Notes: a model not told the origin generated them from the letters alone. DNA of 64,000 bases from Ophiura sarsii (GCA_035610835.1 CM069448.1:33985652-34049651), one strand, 5' to 3'. Positions 47,311 to 60,060 are shown, numbered from the stretch's first letter. Made by a program: numbers and translations.

Positions 47311-48447
47311 TTTGAGAAAAACAAATCTTTGAAACTCAAAAAGGTTACCATTCCCCGATTTATGAATGTTTGAAACAAATGTGCCTTCATATGAAGGTGT
47401 TTCCATAACCTGACCACCATTATCTGACCACCTGTTTTGTAATTTCATAATGTAGTAATATAAACCATATAGTGCTGGGCGACACCAAAATATAACGCCG
47501 TGTTAGTTCTGTTTGTGCTTTTGCTAATTTACCGCTTACACCTGTTTTCTTTTTCCTCCCTTTTCTTTTTCTTTCTTATTTTCTTTCTTATTTCTGTTCC
47601 CCTTTTTCATTTTATCTCAATTAAGTATAGCCGGGCGGGGGTACTCCTATTAGGGTGATGACGTGGTTGTTGTAGGCTGTTAAGACCCCTCATTTTTAGC
47701 AATGCTCTAACCAAAAGACCCCATATTTTTCTGGCAATTGTACCCGTTCAACCGGGGGTGGGGGGCACTCAACTTTGTTTTGGGTATGTATGTGCCGCCC
47801 AGGTTTTTTTTCTTAAACCAGTGTCTCCGGAACTACAAATGTAGACCTAAGCCTACCATAACTTAACTCTGGATGACCGTCACAGTTTGTTTTCTTTCTT
47901 GATAGTCTTTACTTGCAGTCGTTCAAGTTGCGACGTTAGTACAAGTTGTATATATTAGAACAATTCAAATGCTTGAAAAATCGCCCATGACTAAATATGA
48001 TATCACCGCATTTTTACACATGGCATGAGCGCTACTGTAATTCGGTGCCCGAAAAGTATTCACATGCAGAGAAGGTGGAATAGAAAACTTATTATATTAA
48101 CACGTTTCTTTCAATCTTTATAAAGAATATCGGTATAATAATTATAATAAAGTGTGAATAATTATTCGTGAAATGAATTGGTCAGAAATGGTGGTCAGAA
48201 GAGGTGGTCTAAACATAATGGTGGTCAGGTTATGGAAACACCCTTCATACAAGGCATATTTACAACGAAGTTACCAGCCTGGTCCTGGTTGTGTTTGATA
48301 TTCTATAATCTACGTCGTCTTAACATTAGATTAACACAATTTAGCACATGTGGTAGGTAGGTGAAGGGTGATATTGTGATGTCTGTCAGTGTCACGTATG
48401 TTTCTAATTGTGTTCTCAATTTCTTTTAATTCTGTTAAATGTCGCAG
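47311..48447. other. Intergenic repeats, no gene recognised
   Basis: Pyrimidine-rich stretch (47540-47610) and a GC-richer block GCCGGGCGGGGGTACTCC at 47631 with the later GGGGGGCACTCAACTTTG, resembling a dispersed repeat. Confidence 0.4.
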
Positions 48448-48618
48448 AGACAATCATTGATTTTGTTCGAATTAACTCAATGTTCTTCAATCCATTCCCT
48501 GAGCAGCAGGAAATGTCAAAATATAATTTTCCTCCAAATGCTTTGTATTTTACAAAAAGATTCTGCAAGAAGATTAAGCAGAAGAAATGATAAATATCTC
48601 GTGTCCTCAAAACAATAA
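48448..48618 (+). CDS. Possible terminal exon, unassigned
   Basis: A pyrimidine-rich tract ending GTCGCAG precedes 56 codons open in phase 0, then TAA. The segment CQNIIFLQMLCILQKDSARR is predicted helical and faintly resembles ENLYVLQEIAYYSKILTDDM in gene 2 exon 5. A second frame is also open (ending KKIKQKK, stop at 48590), so the coding frame is ambiguous. No upstream partner exon was found. It may be chance. Confidence 0.18.
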   Translation, partial: RQSLILFELTQCSSIHSLSSRKCQNIIFLQMLCILQKDSARRLSRRNDKYLVSSKQ

Positions 48619-48799
48619 AATTGACGACCTTTAATGGAACATGTATTATAGGATATAGCGAAGGCCGTTTAGACGTTCCAGTATACAGCAATACTGGGAC
48701 AAAAAAAATTAAAATATAATGACTGGTTTGTATCCCTTTAAGTGATTCGAATAAATATTGAATTAGCAATTAAATTGATTAAAAGTGCTCACGTTCACG

Positions 48800-49386
48800 G
48801 ATCGTTGCACTTACGCGCGTCCGGTTGGCTTACCTGGAATAGGGAAACAAATGTGAAATAAATATCATTTTGAGGAAAAACGTGGGATGTTTTGTTCAGA
48901 CTGCTAATTTATTTTGCTAGTGGTTGTAAGTATTAGTCTATGCTTGTCAAAGAAAGTTGTGTTTTTTAACTTGTCCGATATCTTGTTAAGGGAATTGTTT
49001 TATCATTCCGAAACGTATTGGTCCCTATTTTATTGTGTTGTTTGTTTTGCCTTTTAAATGTCCCATCCTTAGATGTTGTCGTTGCACACCGGTTTATTTA
49101 GACATTTCCGCATTTTATATTGTTGGTATATAAAGTAGCCTACTGTTGAATCGATTTGGACCCATCCTAGGTGCCATTTGCTGGTATGATTGGAACTGAT
49201 TTGTTCTACCTTTTAGAGTAAATAGTTCAACGGGCAAATGAACCTCTTAGCTATGGTCTGTCGGTGGGCTTTTATTTCCTCTCCTTTTTTACCTTCAAAA
49301 TGACAGCAGTTATTCTTTTTAATCTATAAATATACCCATGAGATTTACGACTATCTGTGGATTTACTCACAGTATAATAAGGTTTT
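48800..49386. other. Intergenic DNA, nothing recognised
   Basis: No gene, repeat family or convincing exon seen. Confidence 0.4.
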
Positions 49387-50540
49387 CGGCCGAGTGCACC
49401 AATGAAGAGTAGCTCAAAAATAGCGCTACCTCGCTAGTAGCTGAAGCGAAATCCAACATTTGGAGAGCACCAAATCGGGGTAAGCTACTAGGTTATCATA
49501 TCTGGCGGGTAATTTACGCTAAATTTTATACCTGACCGGACCCAAGAGTAAGTTGGAGCATAACGTTTTATTCCACAAGTCAGTCGATTCTAGCAGTAGC
49601 GTAAATTTGTTGTGAACATTGGTGAGGATGATTCGCTGATGCGGAAGGACCAATTGCGCTTACATGCACAGGGGGTGTCTATTTGAAGTGAAATGTGATC
49701 CCATCATAAGCTGAAAGAGTTTACATTTTTGAAACTCTATTCATGCAATTTGGTGAATACTTTTAGTACAAATTAAGATCAACGCCTTTTGCCCATTCAA
49801 ACACTTATCGCACCAACAATTATTACATATTTTGACCAATATGTACTAATTGTCCAAGGATTTTAAATAATGACTAAATAAATAAATAATAATAAATTAT
49901 CAAATCAAAAGTGCTCAATTCCTAAGAAGAGCGTAATATGTTGAAAACAAGCAGTAAATTAAGAATCAGTCTGAAGATAGCCACCGCCCTGTGCGGTTGG
50001 TGTGCATGAAACTGCCAGTTACTATGTATAAATAATTCTTAATTTACTGCTTGTTTTCAACATAAATAAATAAATAAATAAACTTATTATTGTTTTTATT
50101 AACTTAAAACTGATAAAGCCAAAGTTTCAACATTATTGTGAGTGGAAGGGTAGAACTAGAAGAACAAAATGAAATGAAAGCATATCGTGCCATGCGTGGG
50201 GATCGAACCGGGGTTCTGCGGTTCACAAGCGGTGAAGGACAAGGTATCCACGCCACGAAAGTATTTGTGCTAAGAGATGTGTTAAAAGTGTATATACCAT
50301 TAACTACTTGTTTCCATCGGGTGCTTGTGTTTGTCATTAAAATTGTGCTTCTTGGTGTAATATTTGAATGTGCCCCTCGCCAAAAATATGTTTGTAATGT
50401 CATGATAGTCCTTATTTTTGAAAAAGCGATAAACAACTTCGAAATTTTTGGCCAAAAAAATGGCGTCATTTTTTGTCTGGAACTCAGGCCGACTCAACTT
50501 AACTCCCTATTAAGTTACGCTAGTTTGGTGCACTCGGCCG
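49387..50540. mobile_element. A-family TIR element, copy (d)
   Basis: Ends CGGCCGAGTGCACCAATGAA and TTTGGTGCACTCGGCCG. Its internal order is as in copy (c), with a tRNA-Asn-like block near 50186-50262. A foldback of about 127 bp (49938-50064) is inserted in its AAAT tract, with perfect arms ATGTTGAAAACAAGCAGTAA / TTACTGCTTGTTTTCAACAT. Confidence 0.82.
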
Positions 50541-51700
50541 ATTTATGTTTTTTCTTTTGTTTTTTTATTTATTTTAAATATCATCGCATCACACATTGTT
50601 GTCACATATTAACTCGAATTTTCAAATTTTAATAAGAGACGCGTTTTACAATCTTATGCATGTTCTGGGGGTCTCGTTGACAAGCATGTGAAATCGGTGC
50701 ATGGGTAAAAAGGTTTACCAAAGGCAAACGAAAATGCGATTGACTGCATTTTTTCACATGAAACTAGTAACAAATATATTATTTATAACGTTAAAAAAAG
50801 TCAAACATCAACTTGGTTTTGAAAACAAGATGACTTCTTTCCACTATTGCAGTTTTTTTACTCACCCACCAGACCTCGATCAACCCATTGACCCGCCTCC
50901 GAAGTGACGTAGATTCGCCGCCTAATAATATAATGACATCAAGTTATTTTTTTAGTAGTCAATTTCCGTTACAGGTTTGTAATTCATTAATGATATTAGT
51001 TTCTATTTCCACGCGATTTAAGCCTCGAAATTGAAGTATGATATGCTAGCGCCGAGCACCTAATTTTGTATACCTTTTAGTTTATTATTGAAACCAGACA
51101 GCGGTGGATAGATGTTGTTTTTTCGTCCGGAAGCTGATACATACGAGGCTAATGAGTTGAAAATCAAAAGGCACTTTTAAGCGACGAACGCCCACCCTCT
51201 GTTCTACGGATTTTCGAACCTGTCTGGTAACGTCGGTCGGTCCGTCATTCTTTTATTTTCAAAATGTTCGTGAACGTATTGTTAAATTTGTAGAGAATAA
51301 CAATTTTTGAATTTGTCAAAAACTATAAATGTTTCAAAATGTACAATTACCCAGTGACTATCATGTTATAGTTTTTTTCTCGAAAAAAAAGGTTTCTCGA
51401 CCGATAAACTTGTTTTAACAAGAAAAACTATGACAATCAACGCTAAACTTGTTTTTTCGACTTGATAAACCTGGTTTTCGATTCGATTGTCGTAGTTTTT
51501 GATCAACCTGGTTTGTCGGTCGTGAAACCTATTTTTCGAGTAAAAAACATATAACAATCGACGATAAACTTGATTTTCGATTTGATAAACCCTTTTTTTC
51601 GATTCGATTGTCATAGTGTTTCTTGATAAACCTGGTTTATCAAAAGAACTGTGACAATCGATAGATTAGCTTTATTCCGTTGTAGCGCCCTCGATGGAAT
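50541..51700. other. Intergenic DNA with degenerate repeats
   Basis: 51365-51660 has loose repeats of TTGATAAACCTGG / TTTTCGATTCGATTGTC type. No gene recognised. Confidence 0.4.
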
Positions 51701-51727
51701 AAAGCGCAATAACACAGACAAAATAGT

Positions 51728-51836
51728 TAGGGTTCGGGGTAGGGTTCGGGTTTAGGTAATGGTTAGGATTAGGGTTAGGGTTAGAGTTAGAGTTAGAGTT
51801 AGGGATAGGGTTAGGGGTAGAGTTAGGAACGTCTTC
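51728..51836. repeat. Interstitial telomere-like (TTAGGG) degenerate array
   Basis: About 15 units varying among TTAGGG, TTAGAG, TTCGGG and TTAGGA. TTAGGG is the usual animal telomere repeat; this is an internal degenerate tract. Confidence 0.75.
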
Positions 51837-52871
51837 TGACCCAATATTTAATGTTAAGAATGTAGGATATCCATTTTTTTATTATTATTCACTCTTGACA
51901 GCTGTTATAAACATAGTACTGTCACTTACTCAGAAAAATAAAACATTCTTTAATTCTTTTAGCACGTAAGTCTTCAAGCTCATGTTTAGCATTATCAAGA
52001 TCCTTCATTACCGATTCGAAATTGTGGTCTTTATTCAAAGCTTCTTCACATGATTTCTCCAAATTATTGATCAAATTATCAAGTAGTGGTTTTTTTTCGT
52101 TTTAAGGTAACATCTCTAATTTCCAGCAATAATACTGCGAAAAATAGCTGATCGTCGATATTCAACATTAATTCAGATGGGCTAATATCATTTATACATT
52201 CTCTATCATATGGAGAGGCCGCATATATTTTTTTACCTTTGTAATTGAATCTTTAACCATATTTATATATTTTTCTTCTATAAGCAAATCAATGTTAAAT
52301 TTCCAAGATCCCCGACCTTTTTTAATATGTTCACTCTTATTTAGACCAATGATTACCAACGAATGGTCAGTTCTGTAACCAGGAGTTATATCAGAAAAAT
52401 CAATCAATTTAAGCAATTCTGAAGAAATCAAGAAAAAATCTAGCCTAGCTTGTTTAATTGGATTATTTTTTTCGCCCAGTAAAACGTTTAATGTCTGGAT
52501 TCAAAACTCTCCATGGATCACATAATTCCAAATCTTCTTTTATTTTTAGAACCATTTCTTTTGATTTAGGATTATTTATATTTATTTAGTATCCAGTTTT
52601 TGATCCTGAACTAAATTAAAATCACCGCATATAATATAGTGAGGATTACCAGCATTTTCTACAACTTCTTTCAGATGATTATAGAAATCCGGTTGATCAT
52701 CATTTGGCCCATACAAACAACATAAAGTGATGTCCATTGATAACACTGTAATATCAAGAACTATCCAATTACCAACCTTATCACGGTGCAAATTCCGTAC
52801 CTTAAAATCAAAATTATTATTCATCAGATGTGCTACACCCCTAGAGTTTGTATTATGACCTGCCATATATA

Positions 52872-53977
52872 CAGGGTGTCCCAAAAATCTATGCACGTTT
52901 TTGAAGAGTCATATCTCATAAAATATAAATCATATGGTATAAATGTAACCATATTTTGATAGACGAGATTTGGGAAATTAATTTAATACCAAACACAACC
53001 CTATTGGTGAACCCACAACATTATAAAACTGGTTGAAAGTCATTGGCCGTGTGCCACGGACCAACCCATACCAAGTACCACACATTGTTGCTAAAGGTGC
53101 GCGTAAATTAACGGTATGAAAGCAACGTGGCGCATTATTCACAGTTCACTGCTTACCTTGCAACATTAATGTTATTTAATACCAAACTCGGTTACTCACA
53201 ACATAAATAAGCGTAGTAGACAACATTGCACAAAGGTCTTCATTCAAGATGGTTTACAGCATAGATAAGCGAATACAAATTGAATGGTTCTACGCTGAAA
53301 CACATTCAGTTCAACTTACACAACAAAAGTTTAGAAAACATTTCAAAGTGAAACGCGCACCAGGAAGAATATCCATTCTGAAGTTGGTGGATACATTTTT
53401 GAACACAGGAACATATTCTAAATGGGTAAAACAACCTTCGATGAGGCCTTCAAGCAACAGCATTAAAATAATCCGCTAAGTTTAAATGTTAACATGTTTG
53501 ACAGGTGTGTGATGTGTGTCTTCACGTTTCTGTTACGTTATTCAATTGTTTAGGTCTGTGTTTTTGCATTAGCACACGTGTCTGTATACATTGAAAACAT
53601 TTAAATTAGATCTCACTATAGAAACGAAAATTATGTGTGATATAGTTTGTTATTATGATGATATCACTGTAATGTAAAATTTTAAATATTACAATTGACG
53701 GATCACTTGCCGTGTAACCAACTCTACCCGTGTTTTTGTTAATCTCAATAGGTATGGATTTATAAACTTTATTCCTCCGAAGTATAAAATTACATTTTTG
53801 CAGTAATATATATTTTACTTCTAGGGTGGCATTACAAACAGATGTTACTCCAATGTTTGGTATCAAAATTATTTCCCACATCTCCTCTTTCTAAATATGT
53901 ATTCATATTTTCAATACGACTTATATTTTGTGAAATACAAAGCTTCAAAGTCGTGCATAGACTTTTGGGACACCCTG
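52872..53977. mobile_element. Mariner-like element with TA TSD
   Basis: Ends CAGGGTGTCCCAAAAATCTA and the complement of the same with TA flanks (52870-52871, 53978-53979). It interrupts the LINE endonuclease exactly between codons of a conserved WGYD...NSRGV region. Confidence 0.9.
53249..53479 (+). CDS. N-terminal HTH domain of mariner-like transposase, truncated
   Basis: 76 codons starting MVYSIDKRIQIEWFYAETHS and containing LTQQKFRKHFKVKRAPGRIS, a helix-turn-helix domain of the type (DUF4817-like) found at the start of some insect and marine mariner transposases. No DDE catalytic domain follows before the right end, so the element is non-autonomous. It may be a domesticable DNA-binding remnant. 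Confidence 0.6.
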   Translation: MVYSIDKRIQIEWFYAETHSVQLTQQKFRKHFKVKRAPGRISILKLVDTFLNTGTYSKWVKQPSMRPSSNSIKIIR

Positions 53978-54154
53978 TATATCATAACCCCATTCCGATC
54001 TGACCATATTTTCAAATTGTTGATCCCAATGTACATCTTGAAGACAGTATATCGAAAATATCTTTTTCCTTAGATAATTCAGAACGTCTCGTCTCTTAAC
54101 TTTATTATTCAGGCCCTTGCAGTTTATAGAACATATTTTTATTGAGCTATCCAT

Positions 54155-55380
54155 ACCTTAAACCTTCATCTAATATTGATAAATCATGTAGTACCCGAAA
54201 CTGTTTACAATACATTTCCCTTCAATCAAAGCTGTCAAAAGCAAAACAAGATAGATAACTGCAAACAAAAAACAACAATCAAATGCTGAAAGAATTTAAA
54301 AAAATAAACAACTGGTAAGGGATCTATAACCGTCTATTTGAGCATTTAAAAAAGTTGTCGACAGGTGACATAACCAAACATTTTACTCACAAAATTCTCA
54401 AATTGATGTAAATTAAAATGTACCAATAAAGAATCACATTTTCAATATAAACTGTACACTTGTTACATTATTGAAGATTTCAATTTTAGTTCTTCTTTTG
54501 GCCTAAAACTAGGACTCGGAAAGCAAATTTGAGGGCTTTTCGAATCAATTTTATCAAATTGTATTGTGTTTTCGTATACTTTTCTAAACCAAAATGGCAT
54601 TAAAATGCCTTACGTATCGAAAATTAGAAGATAACATCCAAAAGTCATCGAATCAGATCACAATGTAATGCAAAACAACATTTTGTTTTTGAAAGTGTTT
54701 TTCATAGTCACATGAGTTTCAGTTGCTCTCTCGGGTAACCACTTAGGGACACAGTGAATTAAATAACTGTTTACAATCAACTCAGGACCACTCTGGGAAC
54801 GAGGTTTGCAGAGTTTAAAATCGTGTTTTGTTAAACACGTCGTTTTAAGGATATACTCACGCTTAAAGTTAGACACGCGTTTAGTTAAACACGATTTTTA
54901 GCTAAAACCGTGTTAAATACGAGAATACGGCCCAAGAGCAATTACACACAGATGATATCTTTCAAAAAACTGGCACAGTTTTGATATTTTTTGCACATGT
55001 CAAATAAGCATATCTCTGGATAGTCTCAAGCAAATTCAACAAAACAAACTACATAAGAAAGCTTATTCGGTTATCTTGAAGCTCATAGAAACACCAAATC
55101 CATATACGAAATGTTTAAAGATAAAAAATGATTTCGAGTGCACATTGTTGATCAAATCAACGATATTTGAAAGCCAACTAAAAAAACTTTTAGATTATAC
55201 AAGGATTACAGCCAAGTACTGAGTAAACAATGAGGGCAATGACGTGGAACATATGCACTTTATTTAGGGACACCCTGTAGATATTAAATGGTCTAACTTG
55301 ATTTTTGCAGGCAGTGAGCCCGGTACCAGGCCGGTGAGGACCCGGTATAGATTCAGTATAGAACGCTATGATACAGAATA
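54155..55380. other. Intergenic DNA with MITE remnants
   Basis: 54750-54935 matches, inverted, the TTAAACACG-rich stretch at 9035-9200 and its duplicate. A mariner-like right end (GGGACACCCTGTA) is at about 55267. No gene. Confidence 0.45.
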
Positions 55381-55392
55381 ATCAAAAAAATA

Positions 55393-55662
55393 CAGAGACG
55401 TAGAGAGACGTATGTTTACGGAGACGTAGAGAGACGTAGATGTTTACGGAGACGTAGAGAGACGTATATGTTTACGGAGACGTAGAGAGACGTATGTTTA
55501 CGGAGACGTAGAGAGACGGAGATGTTTACGGAGACGTAGAGAGACGTTTATGTTTACGGAGACGTAGAGAGACGTATATATGTTTACGGAGACGTAGAGA
55601 GACGTAGATGTTTACGGAGACGTAGATAGAGACGTATATGTTTACGGAGACGTAGATGGTTA
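55393..55662. repeat. 28-bp minisatellite (GGAGACGTAGAGAGACG)
   Basis: Ten or so tandem units of GGAGACGTAGAGAGACG plus a variable TATATGTTTAC spacer, 25-29 bp each. Open frames across it are artefacts of the period. Confidence 0.9.
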
Positions 55663-56017
55663 CTTTTAAGGCTACAAATGTTTGAACAAAACCCACATCC
55701 AGTTCTAGCATGTGTCATCGAAAGGGTGGTCCCAACTCGCGGCACATAACTATTCCAGATGGAAACACCCCCATACACCTCGAACTATCAGTCGGAGTGG
55801 GAGTTGTCGCTGCCAGTATATCAATAATCTGCTGCACCGAGACTGCGTGTGGAAAAAGCAAGTGCAACAAATCAAAATCATACTTTGCTTAGGTTTTTGA
55901 TACAAACATGCTTAACATTCAATCAATTTTCACGTGCAATTACATCAGTTAAAAAGCATAAATGTCTTCAAAATCCATATTTTTAATATTTTACGTTGGA
56001 GCATCACATCACATTTG
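55663..56017. other. Short non-coding spacer
   Basis: Two short frames at 55710-55900 (shifted by one base) without recognisable domain. Confidence 0.4.
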
Positions 56018-56097
56018 CGGCCGAGTGCACCAAACTAGCGTAACTTATAGGGAGGTAAGCTACCTCCCTAGTCCCTAGTAGTTATGCCCTAACTGTA

Positions 56098-59000
56098 CAC
56101 TGCAAAAAGGTTGCTTAAATATTTACTCAACATTTTACACAACGTTGTTGAAGTATGCAACCGCTTAACAGTTGCGTAAAATTTACCCAACACCGTTGGA
56201 TAACATGTTTTCACCAACAGTTGAACAATTCCAGTTACTCAGCAGTTGCACAATTTCAATTACACAACAGTTAGGTATTATAAATTAACCATTTGTTGGG
56301 CATTTTGTGACTGTTGCTTAATTTGTGAATTGTTTAAATTATATATTGAGCATTTTTGTATAGCAACTGTTGCTTAATTTATCAAATATAGCCATATGTT
56401 GGGTATTTTATTTGTGACAAGTTTTTATTATATATTGAGCATTTTTGGTATAGCAAAACGCAGTAGGCAAAATAATGTGAATTCTGGGCGATGCAGCAGA
56501 GCTACATACATCACTTCCTCCCGGTAGTGAACCGGTAACTTGTAATGGGAATTCTAGGCGATGCAGCAGAGCTACATACACTATTCCCGTTCGGTAGTGA
56601 ATTTATAATTTAATTTAACATGTTATTAACCTATAGGCTTATACATGATATCTGACATCTCTTATCAATGGTGTTTTTTCTGTGAACTGTTTGCCAAACG
56701 TATATTCTTGCTATCTGGTATGAAGGTATAAATAGTCCATATTATATAATACATAAACATATTTATGTGATTCTTTTGGTGCAAAATAGATCACATGACA
56801 TGAACTATTCAGTATATGTCCATATCGTGTATTTTTTGGCTATAAAAATCGACTATTCAATATTCATCGCTATAGACGTCGCTATACCACCGTTGAAATG
56901 ATATTCATAAAAAATATATGTCAAACAGGGATGGCAATGTTAAACTATTTGTCAGTGTATTCCGTTTTGGATGCCAAGACAGAATAAATCTAAAGGTTGC
57001 TTAAATATTTACTCAACATTTTACACAACGTTGTTCAAGTATGCTACCGCTCAACTGTTAAGTAAAATTTGCCCAACACCGTTGGATAACATGTTTTCAC
57101 AAACAGTTGAACAATTCTAGTTACTCAAAAGTTAGGCAATTATATCAGGCCCCTGCTACTGAGATTCTCGGCGGCTGTGACTCCGATACAACGTGCAAAT
57201 CTGATAGAAACAATTCTTAACAAAACGGGACCGGCTAAATGCCGAGAACAACGTGGAGAAAGCCATTGACTTTCGGCAGCTTAAGAATTACCCTGCATTG
57301 TCTTGGTTCCCAATTTGAATACGATTTATACATTCAAAATAATTCAAAATAAACAATCGGGTTCCAAGCCGTTGGCAATAAGTATGTGGAAAACACTGTG
57401 TATACCGCCCTCTAAAGGCGCCAGTCCAATCCAGTTAAGGTTTGTCCGGCAAAAACCTTGACAATCCAAGTGGGCTACACAGAGCTTGGATGGACACAGT
57501 TTCGTCCGAGCTTAGCCTCTCAACAAGCTCTTGCATTGTAGTTTTCAATTCGCAAGCCAAGGCGCATCACCACACCTATCATTATGACTTTACTATCCAA
57601 TTAAATAGCTATGCAGTACATGCAGTATTAGTTGTAATGAAATAAAATATTCCATGTGAGGGGAAAATGCAACAAGCACCCACACATGCATGAATGAATA
57701 CACGTTGAACAACTAGCGTAAACAATAACAATATAGCGTAAATAAAGACTTGCATAAGTCTATAGAGGTTAGCAGACGACATACAGCTCTATTTCGATAG
57801 CTTCATATCTCTGTTTCATATACTGATAGTTTTGATTTTATGCATTACATCATGTGTGTTAACGCGCAGCACCTGCTGCGAATGAGGTGGTTTTGGGGCT
57901 TGTCGCGCTGGGTAAAAATGAGCGGTTTTTAGCGAGTTTTTGAAGTCTTGTCTTGCAAGTGTGGAACGGCCCAACAGTGTACACTTAGCATGCTTATAAG
58001 ACACGGGCCACTACACTTCCCCGACGGCTTCAGGAAGCACACATTTGCCAGAAGACACAGACTCAGGATAAAAACTGTCTTCAATAGACTAATGGTCGTA
58101 CATATGCGTGTTATATTACGTGTCTTCGTGGTGATATTTCATCGCGGGACATCTTGCATTATTGCATATAGCCTTGTGTTATGAAGAACTGTACATTCTT
58201 GCAACTTACTTTACAGTCGTATAGGCTTGGTTTGCCATTCTTTGATTGCTCTAACCGGTTTGCCTGGCAAGACATGACTTCAAAAAGTCTGAAAAACACC
58301 ATCAGTACCTCGAGAATAGAAGAGTAGGCCTATTACATAACCCATAGGTAGAGCCCAAAGTTATCTGCTTTGTAAAGTTCAAATTCTGCTTTGTAAATTC
58401 AACTTGCACCCGGGCTTGTGCCTTCTTCAATTTTCAATTGAGCTAAACACACTTGCACCCAGGATAAGCATTTCTTTTAATTTTGAGTATTTAGACCAAT
58501 AAACGTGGCATAATATAATAACATCATCAAATCATCAAATTGTTTATCATCACTGCACCGCATAGCAGCCTCAGCGTTTATCCCATACTACAAAATATAT
58601 AATTTATAGGGGCTTTTCTTTTGTTCAGATCCGGTGAGTTAACTATGAACGCTGCAGAAAGGTGTATGTTACAAAAAAAACCAGCCATATATTAATGATA
58701 TGGTTGGATGAGGAATTGAACCCGGGATTCCTGCGTGGAAGCGCTAGAGCGTGGCCACTACACTACACTAGACTAACTGTTTTGGCATAGTCGTTGATAA
58801 AGATATATTTAGTATGGCGTGATTCAAGCATCACATTTCGTACGCGTTGATGATCCCCATACTTATTTCAAAATTAAAACAATGAATCGATTAGCATTTT
58901 AAACAATGAAAAATAAAATTGTTCATTAGGACTCCGTGTACAATTACGTGACTTCATTTTCGCGCTGATTTCATTAGACTGATGCAAAGTCTGTTATAAC

Positions 59001-59563
59001 TGTATTGTACCGAACTATTAAAAGAGTAAGACTAATTACCACTTTTGGATTACGCACAGAAATAGTCATACACTTTATACACTAAGTTTCAAGCGGGCCA
59101 CTGCAACGTAGTCTAATTTAACTGGATTGACCTGGCGGTTTTTGAGGGCGTCCCAGCCCATATCAGTGCGACTTTCAAAAAGAGTGACCCCTCCTTAGTT
59201 TAATTCCTCTATGATTATATTCACTCAACAGTTGTTCAAGTATGCAACAGCTCACGAAATTGGCATTTTTGGACAACAGTTGCCTAAAATTCACATGTGC
59301 GTAAACTTGCATCAACTGTTGCGTGATTGTCATGCAACAGTTGCCAAAGTGGAATATTTTACGCAACATATTTTAGCAACAGAAACAGTTTCCACCAACA
59401 TTTTAAGGACATTGTTTTCGACGAATTGCTCAACGCTGGGGATTTTTTACTTTTATACAACGCCTAACTTTCTACATATATTGAATGAATTTTAATCAAC
59501 ACGTCAACCAACGGATGATAAAAGTACTTTTAGCAACGTATTTTAAGCAACCTTTTTGCAGTG
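56098..59563. mobile_element. TA/CACTG element B (3.5 kb) with CAACAGTTG words
   Basis: Ends CACTGCAAAAAGGTTGC and perfect complement with TA on both sides (56096-56097, 59564-59565). CAACAGTTG-type words and GTTGCTTAA recur in the arms. A second copy of the left arm (GGTTGCTTAAATATTTACTC) sits inside at 56995-57140, suggesting nested or duplicated ends. A direct repeat GGCGATGCAGCAGAGCTAC occurs at about 56488 and 56558. A tRNA-like sequence is at 58702-58775. No transposase domain recognised in the interior frames. Confidence 0.85.
58702..58775 (-). pseudogene. tRNA-like sequence (Gly/Glu-like) inside element B
   Basis: The minus strand has TAGTCTAGTGTAGTGTAGTGG (A-box-like), GCGCTTCCACGC (anticodon-arm-like) and GGGTTCAATTCC (B box). 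The acceptor stem does not close. It is a tRNA pseudogene or SINE head. Confidence 0.5.
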
Positions 59564-59988
59564 TAGCGTAACTTACTAACGATGTAATTCTGAGAGCATA
59601 ACTGGCGAGAAACACCAGAATAATAACTAGAGAGGTAAATATCCACATTAATCAGCATCGACCCCCTACAAAATTAACTGTCGCATATGCGAAATGTTAA
59701 CCTATAGTTTACTATAAAATTCTGACGTGAATGGTCCTCCGTAATATTTAAAATGTGTCGTCACTCGCTAGGTCATAGGTGTTTGAAATGACGGCATTTT
59801 TTTGGCCAAAAAATTCGAATTTGTTCAATCCTTTTTCAAAAAATAAGGACTATCATGACATTACAAACATATTTTGGGCGAGGGGCACATACAAATATTG
59901 CACCAAAAAGCACAATTTAAATGACAAACACAAGCACCCGGTGGAAACAATTATATACAATTATAACACATCTCTTAACACAAATACT

Positions 59989-60060
59989 TCCGTGGAGTGG
60001 ATACTTTGTCCTTTGCTTGTTAACCGCAGAACCCCGGTTCGATCCAGACCACGCACGGCA
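59989..60060 (+). pseudogene. tRNA-Asn(GTT)-like block in A-family copy (e)
   Basis: CCGTGGAGTGGATAC start, TTGTTAACCG, then GGTTCGATCC and CCACGCACGG that can pair with the start. Anticodon GTT at 60019-60021. Divergent from a working tRNA; part of the repeat. Confidence 0.58.

Larger units (their letters stand above)
51936..54154 (-). pseudogene. L1/Tx1-like LINE endonuclease fragment, split by a mariner-like element
   Basis: Reading from 54154 downward: ATG then a start KICSINCKGLNNKVKRRDVL and LQDVHWD (endonuclease N-terminal motifs). The frame stops at the insertion, resumes at about 52868 with NTNSRGVAHLMNN, and continues through IICGDFNLVQD, then DPWRVLNPDIKRF, ARLDFFLISSEL and GYRTDHSLV (catalytic SDH-type motif), to a helical linker ending at about 51936. 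Several frameshifts; no reverse transcriptase follows, so it is 3'-truncated or deleted. Confidence 0.83.

Noticed and set aside
55393..55662. CRISPR-like array
   Set aside because: Spacers are short and repeated rather than unique, and this is animal DNA; it is an ordinary minisatellite.
55526..55778. Open frames with repeated RLRKHIYVS
   Set aside because: They are translations of the 28-bp minisatellite.
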